Source: an uncultured Prevotellaceae bacterium (lineage in GTDB: Bacteria; Bacteroidota; Bacteroidia; Bacteroidales; Bacteroidaceae). From it: 54,389 nucleotides of DNA. The notes below the pieces were generated by a model. That model did no database searches and was not told the DNA's origin. It was given only the letters and a program-made list of their open reading frames with translations. A program made the translations under genes and the position numbers. Shown piece after piece: positions 1-6,850 of the stretch (positions are counted from its first letter, which is position 1; every line of letters begins with the position of its first letter). Location of the stretch: assembly GCA_902776935.1 (NCBI GenBank), contig CACYRS010000026.1, positions 1-54,389 of the forward strand, in the 5' to 3' direction.

Positions 1-2
1 GC

Positions 3-164
3 CGTCGATTGTCAGAACAAGCCGATAGTCTTGCTGCCCGTAATGCAGAACTTAACAGACAACTGCAAGGATTGATTTGCCAAATCGAAAAGAAGGTACC
101 CTACAAAGTTACAAAAAAAAACCGAGATTACCAAATGTTTTGCCAAGAAAAATCACTCACATAG
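3..164 (+). CDS. C-terminal fragment of a coiled-coil protein, cut by the window edge
   Basis: The third forward frame is open from the first bases to a TAG at 162-164 and gives about 53 residues. The first part (RRLSEQADSLAARNAELNRQ) has the heptad pattern of a coiled coil with many Ala, Leu, Glu and Arg; the tail is basic. The start lies outside the window, so the family cannot be named. The fragment resembles the helical ends of many hypothetical proteins. It points the opposite way to the ATPase gene downstream, with about 40 bases between the two stop codons. Confidence 0.5.
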   Translation, partial: RRLSEQADSLAARNAELNRQLQGLICQIEKKVPYKVTKKNRDYQMFCQEKSLT

Positions 165-203
165 TTACTATGACTAGCATGAATCATTGACACAGATGTC
201 ACT

Positions 204-1343
204 TCATATCCTGCAGAGCCAAAGGCCCATGAATCTGTCGTATATGATATAGCCCTCTGAGGTATGATATACAAGATCCTTTTTTGTCAACACCTCAAGG
301 GCAGACTTGACACTACTGGCATTCGGCAGCGAATAGCGCAGAATAAAATCCATGCTCTGAGGCTGAGGGACAATTCTTGCCGAAGCGATGGCTTTGAGAA
401 GGCTGAACTGATTGTCGGTAAGAAATGTGGTCAACGTCTGATAGTAGGATGACATCGTGTTGATTTGGAACAAGATGGCATCAGACAATTGCGACTCTGT
501 GCTTACGTGTTTCTCTTGTTCATAAAGGCGGTGCATCACAGCCTGAATATACCAGGTATAGCCGTCAAACCGTTGATAAAGGCTGTGGAACAGTTCTCGC
601 GTAATGCTGCCCTTCTTGGCCTCAAAGAATCTGTTGGCAAAATCAAAGTAGATTTCCTCATGCAGGGGATTCAACTCCATGATCTGTGTGCTCTGATAAA
701 AGGGCCTTTGGGGCGAACAAAACATTTCCTCCATCAGATGCTTCTTGCTGCCAGAGAAAATGAACCTGACGTTATGCACGAACTGAATGTATGAACGCAA
801 TAGGGCTTCTGTGCCCTTTTCTGGGTATTCCGTAATCTGCTGAAACTCGTCAATAGCCAGATAGACCCTCTTGTTCAGACTTTCAAGATGGGTGAAAATG
901 CTCTTCAACGTATATTCTGCCTGAACAGGAACCACACTGACGGATACCGTTGGCATGCCTGTCAGCAGGTCTGGCGTAATAGTGGGACGCAGACCTTTGA
1001 AGAAATCAAGTACCTTGGTCATGAAAGATTTCTCCCTACTGAGTGCATCCTCAATGACCGCCTTACTGATCATTTCTACAAAATCCTGAAGAGTATTAGT
1101 AGAAAAGATATCAATATAGATGCATATCACATCGGATTCCTGCTCTTTAATGCAGTAAAAAGCATGATTAATCAGTCCTGTTTTACCGATTTTTCGTGGA
1201 GAAATCAACGTTATATTACGTCCATTTCGAAGAGCAGAAAGGACGTTCTCTGTCTCTTCCATGCGGTCACAGAAGTAGTTAGGATTCTCATAACCCTGAT
1301 AAACAAAGGGATTTTCAAGCACTTTCTTTTTCTTTCTTGCCAT
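204..1343 (-). CDS. AAA-type ATP-binding protein (archaeal-ATPase-like)
   Basis: A 379-residue protein with a basic start (MARKKKK), then the N-terminal pattern of ATPase_2-type P-loop ATPases (NPFVYQGYENPNYFCDR). Walker A is the variant SPRKIGKT near residues 48-55, and Walker B is VYLAIDEFQQI near residue 160. A sensor-like FIFSGSKKHLMEEMF follows, and the C-terminal third looks like a winged-helix region (SVKSALEVLTKKDLVYH). Such ATPases are common in Bacteroidetes accessory DNA and their role is mostly unknown. No partner gene follows it. The ATG at 1343 is preceded by a TATCTTTG box and paired palindromes that may be its own operator. Family assignment is firm; function is not. Confidence 0.75.
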   Translation of the reverse strand: MARKKKKVLENPFVYQGYENPNYFCDRMEETENVLSALRNGRNITLISPRKIGKTGLINHAFYCIKEQESDVICIYIDIFSTNTLQDFVEMISKAVIEDALSREKSFMTKVLDFFKGLRPTITPDLLTGMPTVSVSVVPVQAEYTLKSIFTHLESLNKRVYLAIDEFQQITEYPEKGTEALLRSYIQFVHNVRFIFSGSKKHLMEEMFCSPQRPFYQSTQIMELNPLHEEIYFDFANRFFEAKKGSITRELFHSLYQRFDGYTWYIQAVMHRLYEQEKHVSTESQLSDAILFQINTMSSYYQTLTTFLTDNQFSLLKAIASARIVPQPQSMDFILRYSLPNASSVKSALEVLTKKDLVYHTSEGYIIYDRFMGLWLCRI

Positions 1344-1381
1344 CTTGTATCTATTTTAATATTACATTCTTTATCGCGAAC

Positions 1382-1428
1382 TTCTCGTGACGAGAATATC
1401 GTGACGAACATTTCACGATGCAAAGATA
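1382..1428 (-). promoter_or_regulatory. Promoter -7 box and two operator-like inverted repeats before the ATPase gene
   Basis: On the minus strand TATCTTTG (1428-1421) matches the Bacteroidetes -7 box; no good -33 TTTG was found. Directly downstream, in the leader, are two inverted repeats. One has arms ATCGTGA (1398-1404) and TCACGAT (1413-1419). The other is the 15-base palindrome TTCTCGTGACGAGAA (1382-1396). Both contain CGTGA. Their place at the start of the transcript fits repressor binding; the regulator is unknown. Confidence 0.5.
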
Positions 1429-1501
1429 GTTATTTTTCTCATTACCTCCAAGGATTTTGATAATTTTTTTAGATGGCAGAGGGACAGGTAGCTGACAGCG
1501 C

Positions 1502-1777
1502 TTACTTGTCGTTATAATGGCCGTAGGCAGAGAGCACGTCCACGTAGACCTCTGTCTCGAAAATGCGATACACCAAACGGTGTTTCTTGGTAATCTGACG
1601 ACTCCATCGGTTCTCGGGCTTACCCTTCAGTTGTTCTGGATGGCCTGTACCTGTTTGAGGATGGTCGGCAATCTCGTTAAGCAACTTGACGGCCTTCTTA
1701 TAAGATGCCGGTTCGCTACGTTTCAACTTGGCAAGCCCCTCTTGAGCTTCGGGAGCAAAGGTAATAGCGTATTTCAT
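1502..1777 (-). CDS. Type II toxin, YoeB/Txe (RelE superfamily) mRNA interferase
   Basis: A 91-residue protein of the usual size for YoeB/Txe ribosome-dependent mRNA-cleaving toxins. Family signs are the N-terminal KYAITFAPEAQEGLAKLKRS, the central TGTGHPEQLKGKPENRWSRQI, and the C-terminal HRLVYRIFETEVYVDVLSAYGHYND, which carries the conserved catalytic-region Arg, His and Tyr. Its ATG shares one base with the antitoxin stop codon (TGATG), so the two are translationally coupled in the order antitoxin then toxin. In this family the free toxin cuts mRNA in the ribosomal A site and the partner neutralises it. It looks complete. Confidence 0.9.
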   Translation of the reverse strand: MKYAITFAPEAQEGLAKLKRSEPASYKKAVKLLNEIADHPQTGTGHPEQLKGKPENRWSRQITKKHRLVYRIFETEVYVDVLSAYGHYNDK

Positions 1778-2022
1778 CAGAGCGAATTTAGCCAGGCATT
1801 CATGTCGTCTTTATTCGTAAAGGTGATACCTTTACCCTCAGCGATTTCTTTCTCGGCTTTATCTACACGGGCAAAGAATTCATCCTTCGTCATCAACGTC
1901 GGGTCTTCCTTCTCTGCTACCAGCTTGCGCAGATATTTTGCTGCACGCCTCAGCAGGTTTTCGTCCTCTGCTATGATGCTCATGTTACGGAGCAGTTCGG
2001 CATTCATCTGTATTGCTGTCAT
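1777..2022 (-). CDS. Antitoxin partner of the YoeB/Txe-like toxin
   Basis: An 81-residue protein immediately upstream of the toxin, sharing one base with it. It does not show a clear YefM/Phd fold. It is a mostly helical, charged protein with a C-terminal segment (FTNKDDMNAWLNSL) of the kind that wraps the toxin in Bacteroidetes RelE-type pairs. Antitoxin identity rests mainly on gene order, size and coupling. The pair is probably self-repressed, but no operator was seen apart from a possible TATTTTTG box at 2053-2046 on the minus strand. Confidence 0.75.
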   Translation of the reverse strand: MTAIQMNAELLRNMSIIAEDENLLRRAAKYLRKLVAEKEDPTLMTKDEFFARVDKAEKEIAEGKGITFTNKDDMNAWLNSL

Positions 2023-2167
2023 ATCTCGATTTATTTATTCCGGTGCAAAAATACAAATAAAAAATGAAATAACAAGCAAAACGACGAAAAAACAGCATTG
2101 AAACCGGTCCCTTCCGTACACGTCACATGGGGTCACATGGTATGATAACGTTCGACGAACTTTTTCA

Positions 2168-2339
2168 GTTTTTCACTTTTTCACTTTTGACATTTAGGTT
2201 TGGAGTACTTAAGGGTGGAGTAACTTAAACAAGTAATATACAATATTAAATTTATATATATTATAATATATATAAATTATATAATACCATATCTGGTTAA
2301 TTGAAAAACACAGATGTCAAAAGTGAAAAAGTGAAAAAC
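2168..2339. repeat. AT-only 30-bp perfect palindrome inside 26-bp perfect inverted repeats (element A)
   Basis: The outer arms at 2168-2193 and 2314-2339 are exact inverted copies of 26 bp, each built from two to three short tandem units of the type TTTTTCAC. Between them lies a perfect AT-only palindrome, 2249-2278 (two arms of 15 bp). The right arm ends 32 bp before the -33 box of the HU-like gene. A G-rich patch (2198-2222) lies between the far arm and the palindrome. The same plan recurs at 37648-37850. It could be an origin-like site, an HU or primase binding site, or a recombination site; this is inference. Confidence 0.85.
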
Positions 2340-2370
2340 CTACATTTTTTGAAAAATATTTGCCGAAAAA

Positions 2371-2402
2371 TTTGGTAGTTTCAAGAAAAATTCGTACCTT
2401 TG
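2371..2402 (+). promoter_or_regulatory. Promoter of the HU/chitobiase-domain gene
   Basis: TTTG at 2371-2374 and TACCTTTG at 2395-2402 are separated by 20 bases, an exact Bacteroidetes -33/-7 pair. The leader to the ATG at 2574 is about 165 bases, long for this window, and contains no obvious riboswitch. Confidence 0.8.
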
Positions 2403-2573
2403 CAACATAGTTGCAAACACGACATAAAGCAGCTAAATTTGCGGCATAACTGACGAGTAAATTTTTCTTAGTCGACGAGGAAGTTTTTCATAGGCATACC
2501 GCAAAACGAGGCAGAAAGGAAAAGGTTTTAAGGACGCGGAAAAACATTTACACCCTTAAAATTTTTAGTTTTT

Positions 2574-3377
2574 ATGGCACTTAAAGTAAAGGCAGTAGAG
2601 AGGCTGCTGAAGTTTACAAAGGATGAGAATGAACCTGGCGTTTACCGCTATGTGATGAAGCCCGAGATGTACTCCACACTGAGTCAGTCGAAGGTAATCC
2701 GCGAGGCTGCCCTGCGCAGCGGCGTCAGCCAGGGAGTGATGAAGGCCTGCTGGGATGCAGCCGGCGAGGTAATCAAGGCTTGGGCTACAGAAGGACACGC
2801 TGTGTCGCTGCCCGGACTGGGATCAATGCGATTCGGACTGCGTTCTAAAGCAGTTGAGAAGGTCGAGGACGTGAAGACCGGACTGATCAAGAGCCGCCGC
2901 ATCATTTTCACTCCAAGTGTTGGCCTGAAAGACGAACTGGCTGCTACCAGTATCCAGATCACCTGCTACGACCGCAACGGTGAAGAGGTAAAGCGAGTAA
3001 CAAGTACCTCTGGTGAGGTTGAGGACAACGAGGAGAACGAGCAGAATGGTGAGCAGAATCAGGGCTCTGGTTCAGAGCAAGGCTCAGGCACAGGCTCAGA
3101 GATCGTAGAGGCACCGGTGATTAGTGGTGAGACGCCATTCGATGAGTCAACCCAGGTGACGATTAGCGGTCCTGCAGGAGCTGAGATTCGCTACACCACA
3201 GACGGCACAGCTCCTAACGCAGAGAGCAGCCTGTACAGCGAGGCAATCACCCTTAGTGATACCACTACCGTGAAGGCAATCGCCATCAAGAACGGCACAT
3301 CCAGCGAGTCAGCCACCAAGGTATTCACCAAGAACGGCAGTAATGTCGGTAGCGGTGGATTCGAGACCGGAAATTAA
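2574..3377 (+). CDS. HU-HIG-type DNA-binding protein with chitobiase-like C-terminal domain
   Basis: A 267-residue protein. Residues 1-145 match the Bacteroidetes histone-like HU-HIG domain: MALKVKAVERLLKFTKDENE, then VIREAALRSGVSQGVMKACW and the GHAVSLPGLGSMRFGLRSKA arm region. An acidic, Gln/Gly/Ser-rich linker (about 146-178) follows. The C-terminal domain of about 75 residues has the CHB_HEX_C pattern (TPFDESTQVTISG, IRYTTDGTAPN, TTTVKAIAIKNG). No signal peptide is seen, so it is probably cytoplasmic and bound to DNA. The C-terminal domain and the last 19 residues are nearly the same as in the protein at 36270-37151, while the HU domains differ. A terminator follows. Confidence 0.85.
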   Translation: MALKVKAVERLLKFTKDENEPGVYRYVMKPEMYSTLSQSKVIREAALRSGVSQGVMKACWDAAGEVIKAWATEGHAVSLPGLGSMRFGLRSKAVEKVEDVKTGLIKSRRIIFTPSVGLKDELAATSIQITCYDRNGEEVKRVTSTSGEVEDNEENEQNGEQNQGSGSEQGSGTGSEIVEAPVISGETPFDESTQVTISGPAGAEIRYTTDGTAPNAESSLYSEAITLSDTTTVKAIAIKNGTSSESATKVFTKNGSNVGSGGFETGN

Positions 3378-3387
3378 TCTCTAAATC

Positions 3388-3424
3388 AAAACCGGCTGCC
3401 AGAGTTTATTCTGACAGCCGGTTT
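3388..3424 (+). terminator. Hairpin after the HU-like gene
   Basis: AAACCGGCTG (3388-3397) pairs with CAGCCGGTTT (3415-3424) around a 17-base loop. The following T-tract is weak (CCTTTGTTTC). It lies 11 bases after the stop codon. Confidence 0.7.
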
Positions 3425-3460
3425 CCTTTGTTTCTCATTGAGAAACTGATATTCTCTTTA

Positions 3461-4537
3461 TTATAATTTAATGTATATCTTCTTGCGGTAGAGGAAATAT
3501 CCGATAGCAAAGTTGAGGAGAACAAAGTAGATGGCGTATGCCAATGATGCCCACTTCAGGGGATCAATTACGGCATGGATGCCATTATATACTATCTCCG
3601 AGAATCCGATATTGCCCAGGAGGATGGCCAGGAGCTCGCTCGACACGTATAGGGCGAGGGCATTGACTCCGAAGACATGGAAGAAGGTGGTCCACGACTT
3701 CTTCTGACAGATATCGATGACATACATCAGGAAAGCCTGAAGCAGCGATGCCAGACCACAGGTCATAAGGACATAGCTGGGGCTCCAAATGCGCTTGTTG
3801 AGAGGCAGACCGTAGGAGAGCAGGTAACCTCCGATGACAAGCACCGTGCCGACAACGAAGATGGCGATGACCTTATCGCTTACTGTCTCCTTCTTACGGA
3901 TAAGCATACCGCAGTAGAATCCCAGCAACACATGAGCCACAGAGGATATCGTACCCATAAGACCCTCGGGATCGACAGGACTCTTATGATAGATATGATC
4001 ATAGCCGAAGAGCTTCAGGTCGGCCTGAGCCAGGATATTGATGTCGGCATCCTCAGCATAACCGTTGCCGAAGACGAGTATCGCAGTATATATCGCCAGG
4101 AGGATGACTATCACGGGGATGGTGTACTTATGATTACAGAAGAGGGCAAAGAGCGACACTATGCCGTAGCAGAGGGCGATGCGCTGCATGACAGCCCAGA
4201 TGCGGAGATGACCGAAACAGAGAAGGTCGCCCTCTATGGCGTGGTCGAACCAGTTGATAAACAGTCCGATGACGAAGAGCAATACCGTGCGCTTTACTAT
4301 ACGGCGGATTACGGGGGCCGTGGGTTTGAACTCCGACTTCACCAGTGAGAGGTAACATGAGATACCCATAATGAAGAGGAAGAAGGGGAAGACGAGGTCG
4401 CAGGGAGTCATGCCGTTCCACTTGGAGTGGCGGAGCATCTCGAACGACTCTCCCCAGCCGTTGTTAACGAGAATCATGCCTGCGACGGTGATGCCGCGGA
4501 GGATGTCGAGACTGAGTAATCGTTGACTTGAAGCCAT
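3461..4537 (-). CDS. Heparan-alpha-glucosaminide N-acetyltransferase-like membrane acyltransferase (DUF5009/DUF1624 type)
   Basis: A 358-residue multi-pass membrane protein. I chose the ATG at 4537 (MASSQRLLSLDILRG) because the upstream extension is low-complexity and unlikely to be translated. The N-terminal LDILRGITVAGMILVNN and the CDLVFPFFLFIMGISCYLSL segment are typical of the HGSNAT/NagX/YeiB-like acyltransferase group, followed by about nine more hydrophobic helices. Human HGSNAT moves acetyl from cytosolic acetyl-CoA to terminal glucosamine across a membrane. The gene lies 40 bases after the GH89 glucosaminidase gene on the same strand, the enzyme that would act next in that pathway. 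Family is well supported; substrate is inferred. Confidence 0.8.
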   Translation of the reverse strand: MASSQRLLSLDILRGITVAGMILVNNGWGESFEMLRHSKWNGMTPCDLVFPFFLFIMGISCYLSLVKSEFKPTAPVIRRIVKRTVLLFVIGLFINWFDHAIEGDLLCFGHLRIWAVMQRIALCYGIVSLFALFCNHKYTIPVIVILLAIYTAILVFGNGYAEDADINILAQADLKLFGYDHIYHKSPVDPEGLMGTISSVAHVLLGFYCGMLIRKKETVSDKVIAIFVVGTVLVIGGYLLSYGLPLNKRIWSPSYVLMTCGLASLLQAFLMYVIDICQKKSWTTFFHVFGVNALALYVSSELLAILLGNIGFSEIVYNGIHAVIDPLKWASLAYAIYFVLLNFAIGYFLYRKKIYIKL

Positions 4538-4577
4538 GTTCAAATAAAAAATAAAGAAATAAAAAATAAAAAATATT

Positions 4578-6821
4578 TTATTGGGCGGTGAGGAGAGCCA
4601 TGGCCTCACGGGCGATGTCGACGGGAGAACCTTCGGGAGCGGAGGTATATGGGGTCTGATCGAGGGTCCAAGGCTCTTCGATGGCGTACCAGTCGACGGT
4701 TACCTCCTGAGGCAGTGCCATCTGGAAGAGCTCTGCCGCTGTCTTAGTGGCGTTAGGACCACCTCCGAGGAGTTCGCGCTGAGGTTTCATCTGAGCAGAC
4801 ATCTGATATGAGAGGGCATCGAAATAGGTCTTCCAACGAACATAATAGAAGTCCTTGAGCAGTCCCTGCCACTCCTTATGGGCATAGTCGCGCAGACCAC
4901 CGGTATCGGCACAGTAACGGTTGCCCCAGGTGGTGATCTGAACTCGGGCGTTCCACTCATAGAGACGCTTCTCGTCGGCTGTAGTGCCACAGTCGGCAGC
5001 TGCCTGAGTCCAGTGGCCCAGGCGGAACTCCGGACGGGTGCCGAGGAGCTTATCCTGCATGAGGAGCATGGAGAGGAAGCGGCGGTAGTCGCTCTCGAAC
5101 TCACTACGTGCAAAAGCCTTGTAGGAGGCGATGGTACGCTGATACTGCAGACGGGCCTGGTCGGCAAGAGCCTGACGGGTGATATCCACGAGGTCGTATT
5201 CGAAATTGTTGTTGCCACGATACTTCTCTGCCACACTGTTCATCAGACGGGCTGCCTCACGCGTATGCGCAGGATCATAATAGTTCTTCATCTTCGACCA
5301 CGACGATGCCTGGAAATTGTTCAGCGAGGGGCGTCCACAGAAGATACTCTCGTGAGGGCCCTGCTGGTTGTTGCCTACAGGACAGTTGTAGATGCCGCGT
5401 GCAAGCATCACCCATGCCCGTTCGATATTGGGATCTTCCACGCCATAGCGGGCCTTGACATACTGACGGATCCAGTCTTCTTTCTTGAATTTCTCAGGAC
5501 GCCAGGGGAGCTCACTCATGAGTTCGAACATCACGGGATTGTTTTCGGAGCCCTCCATGGTGAAGCCGATACCTTTCAGCTTTGAACTTTGAGCTTCGAA
5601 CTTTGGACTTTGTAATATGTAGAAGTTCTCGAGGAGCTGGTCCATACGTCCATGTAGGCCTACGTTGGCACCGAAGTTCTCGAGCAGGCAGAAGAGCCAC
5701 TGATGCTGTTTATAGCCCTCGTCGCGTTTCCAGATGCTGGGGATACCGAACATCGGACGGCACTCTGAGAAGAGGTCGAGCACGAGCAGGTCGCCTGACT
5801 TCATGCCATCCACCATCTGAGGACGGGGGTTCTCAGTCCATCCCTGGATGACCCATACTGCCTTGGGGTTGACACGCTTCATGGCCTGCATCATCGCCTC
5901 GCCAGCCTTGCCATAGTCGATGGAGGCATCGTCGTTGCTCTCATGGAAGGGGTCCATAGAGTAATAGTCGGCCTTGCCGAAGAGTTTTGTAAGCTCATCG
6001 AAATAGAGCTTGGCTATCTCCGCAAATCGGGAGTCGGTAGGCAGGAGGTTGGCAGGGCGCTGGAAACCGTTCCAGAGTCCCGCATCGGCAACATTCAGCC
6101 CCAGACGTTCCTTGGCATCATGAGGCACCATGCCGCTATATCCAGGCAATACAGGGTGCATGCCCAGGCGTTTCATACGGGCGAGAATCTGTTTCTGAAG
6201 CTTCTCCTGACGTGTGTACCAAGAGAGAGGCAGCGGTCCACCCCACCCTTCGAGGTTGTTCATCTCCCACCATGCGAGGAAGGCAGGACCGGCAATAAAC
6301 TTACCCACCTCTTCTTCTGTATATCCGAGTTTGATGAGCATGTTACGCCATACGCACTCCTCACCGACGATGGCCAGGGGGAGGTTTACTCCGTGAAGTG
6401 CCATCCAGTCGATCTCCTGTTCCCAGCGTTTCCAGTCCCAGAAGGCCATGGAGTAGCTGAAGGTACAGTAGTTGAAGTCGTAACGCAGGGTGAGGTCTGT
6501 CTCATGGCGCTCCTTCTGTGTTACAGCAGGTAGCACAGCAGGTAGCTTTGCCTGCATCTGGTTCCATGAGAGGTGGATGCCAGCGTAATATTTCAGATAC
6601 CAGTTGACACCTGAAGCGATGTTCACCCAGGTGTTTCCTCTTACCACGACCTTCTTCCCTTGCTGGTCGAGTTCGAAGAAGTCTTTCTGGCTCTTTACGA
6701 GTTCGGTTTTAAACTTTGCCGAAGAGCCCTTGTCGATACGCTCCAACAGTTCATCCACAGGATTTGAGAAAGCGAATAGTGAAAAGTGAATAGTGAATAA
6801 TACAAACAGTAGTCTCTTCAT
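4578..6821 (-). CDS. Alpha-N-acetylglucosaminidase, GH89 (NAGLU-like)
   Basis: About 747 residues from the ATG at 6821, which gives a clean signal peptide (MKRLLFVLFTIHFSLFAFSN); the longer reading frame upstream is rejected. GH89 marks include NWYLKYYAGIHLSWNQMQAK, the FNYCTFSYSMAFWDWKRWEQ block, MALHGVNLPLAIVGEECVWR, YYSMDPFHESNDD and WVIQGWTENPRP; the conserved Glu residues in the EECVW and HESND regions are likely catalytic. The enzyme removes terminal alpha-linked GlcNAc from glycans such as heparan sulfate or mucin O-glycans and should act in the periplasm. Two heptamer repeat arrays lie inside the coding sequence, one in the signal peptide and one adding about 14 residues near LQSPKFEAQSSKLKG. 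Confidence 0.92.
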   Translation of the reverse strand: MKRLLFVLFTIHFSLFAFSNPVDELLERIDKGSSAKFKTELVKSQKDFFELDQQGKKVVVRGNTWVNIASGVNWYLKYYAGIHLSWNQMQAKLPAVLPAVTQKERHETDLTLRYDFNYCTFSYSMAFWDWKRWEQEIDWMALHGVNLPLAIVGEECVWRNMLIKLGYTEEEVGKFIAGPAFLAWWEMNNLEGWGGPLPLSWYTRQEKLQKQILARMKRLGMHPVLPGYSGMVPHDAKERLGLNVADAGLWNGFQRPANLLPTDSRFAEIAKLYFDELTKLFGKADYYSMDPFHESNDDASIDYGKAGEAMMQAMKRVNPKAVWVIQGWTENPRPQMVDGMKSGDLLVLDLFSECRPMFGIPSIWKRDEGYKQHQWLFCLLENFGANVGLHGRMDQLLENFYILQSPKFEAQSSKLKGIGFTMEGSENNPVMFELMSELPWRPEKFKKEDWIRQYVKARYGVEDPNIERAWVMLARGIYNCPVGNNQQGPHESIFCGRPSLNNFQASSWSKMKNYYDPAHTREAARLMNSVAEKYRGNNNFEYDLVDITRQALADQARLQYQRTIASYKAFARSEFESDYRRFLSMLLMQDKLLGTRPEFRLGHWTQAAADCGTTADEKRLYEWNARVQITTWGNRYCADTGGLRDYAHKEWQGLLKDFYYVRWKTYFDALSYQMSAQMKPQRELLGGGPNATKTAAELFQMALPQEVTVDWYAIEEPWTLDQTPYTSAPEGSPVDIAREAMALLTAQ
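5573..5614. repeat. Six tandem heptamers inside the GH89 gene
   Basis: Six imperfect copies of CTTTGAA follow one another: CTTTCAG, CTTTGAA, CTTTGAG, CTTCGAA, CTTTGGA, CTTTGTA. At 42 bp the array is a multiple of three and keeps the frame. It encodes the hydrophilic stretch LQSPKFEAQSSKLK just before the conserved GIGFTMEG motif. Confidence 0.85.
6772..6799. repeat. Four tandem heptamers inside the GH89 signal peptide
   Basis: GCGAATA, GTGAAAA, GTGAATA and GTGAATA are consecutive. Read on the minus strand they encode the hydrophobic core of the signal peptide (FTIHFSLFA). Confidence 0.8.
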
Positions 6822-6850
6822 AATTTTATTCTTTAGTTGTTTTATAATTT

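Noticed and set aside
3-164. Possible IS66-type transposase remnant
   Set aside because: Only a general coiled-coil pattern is present; there is no transposase motif and no terminal inverted repeat.
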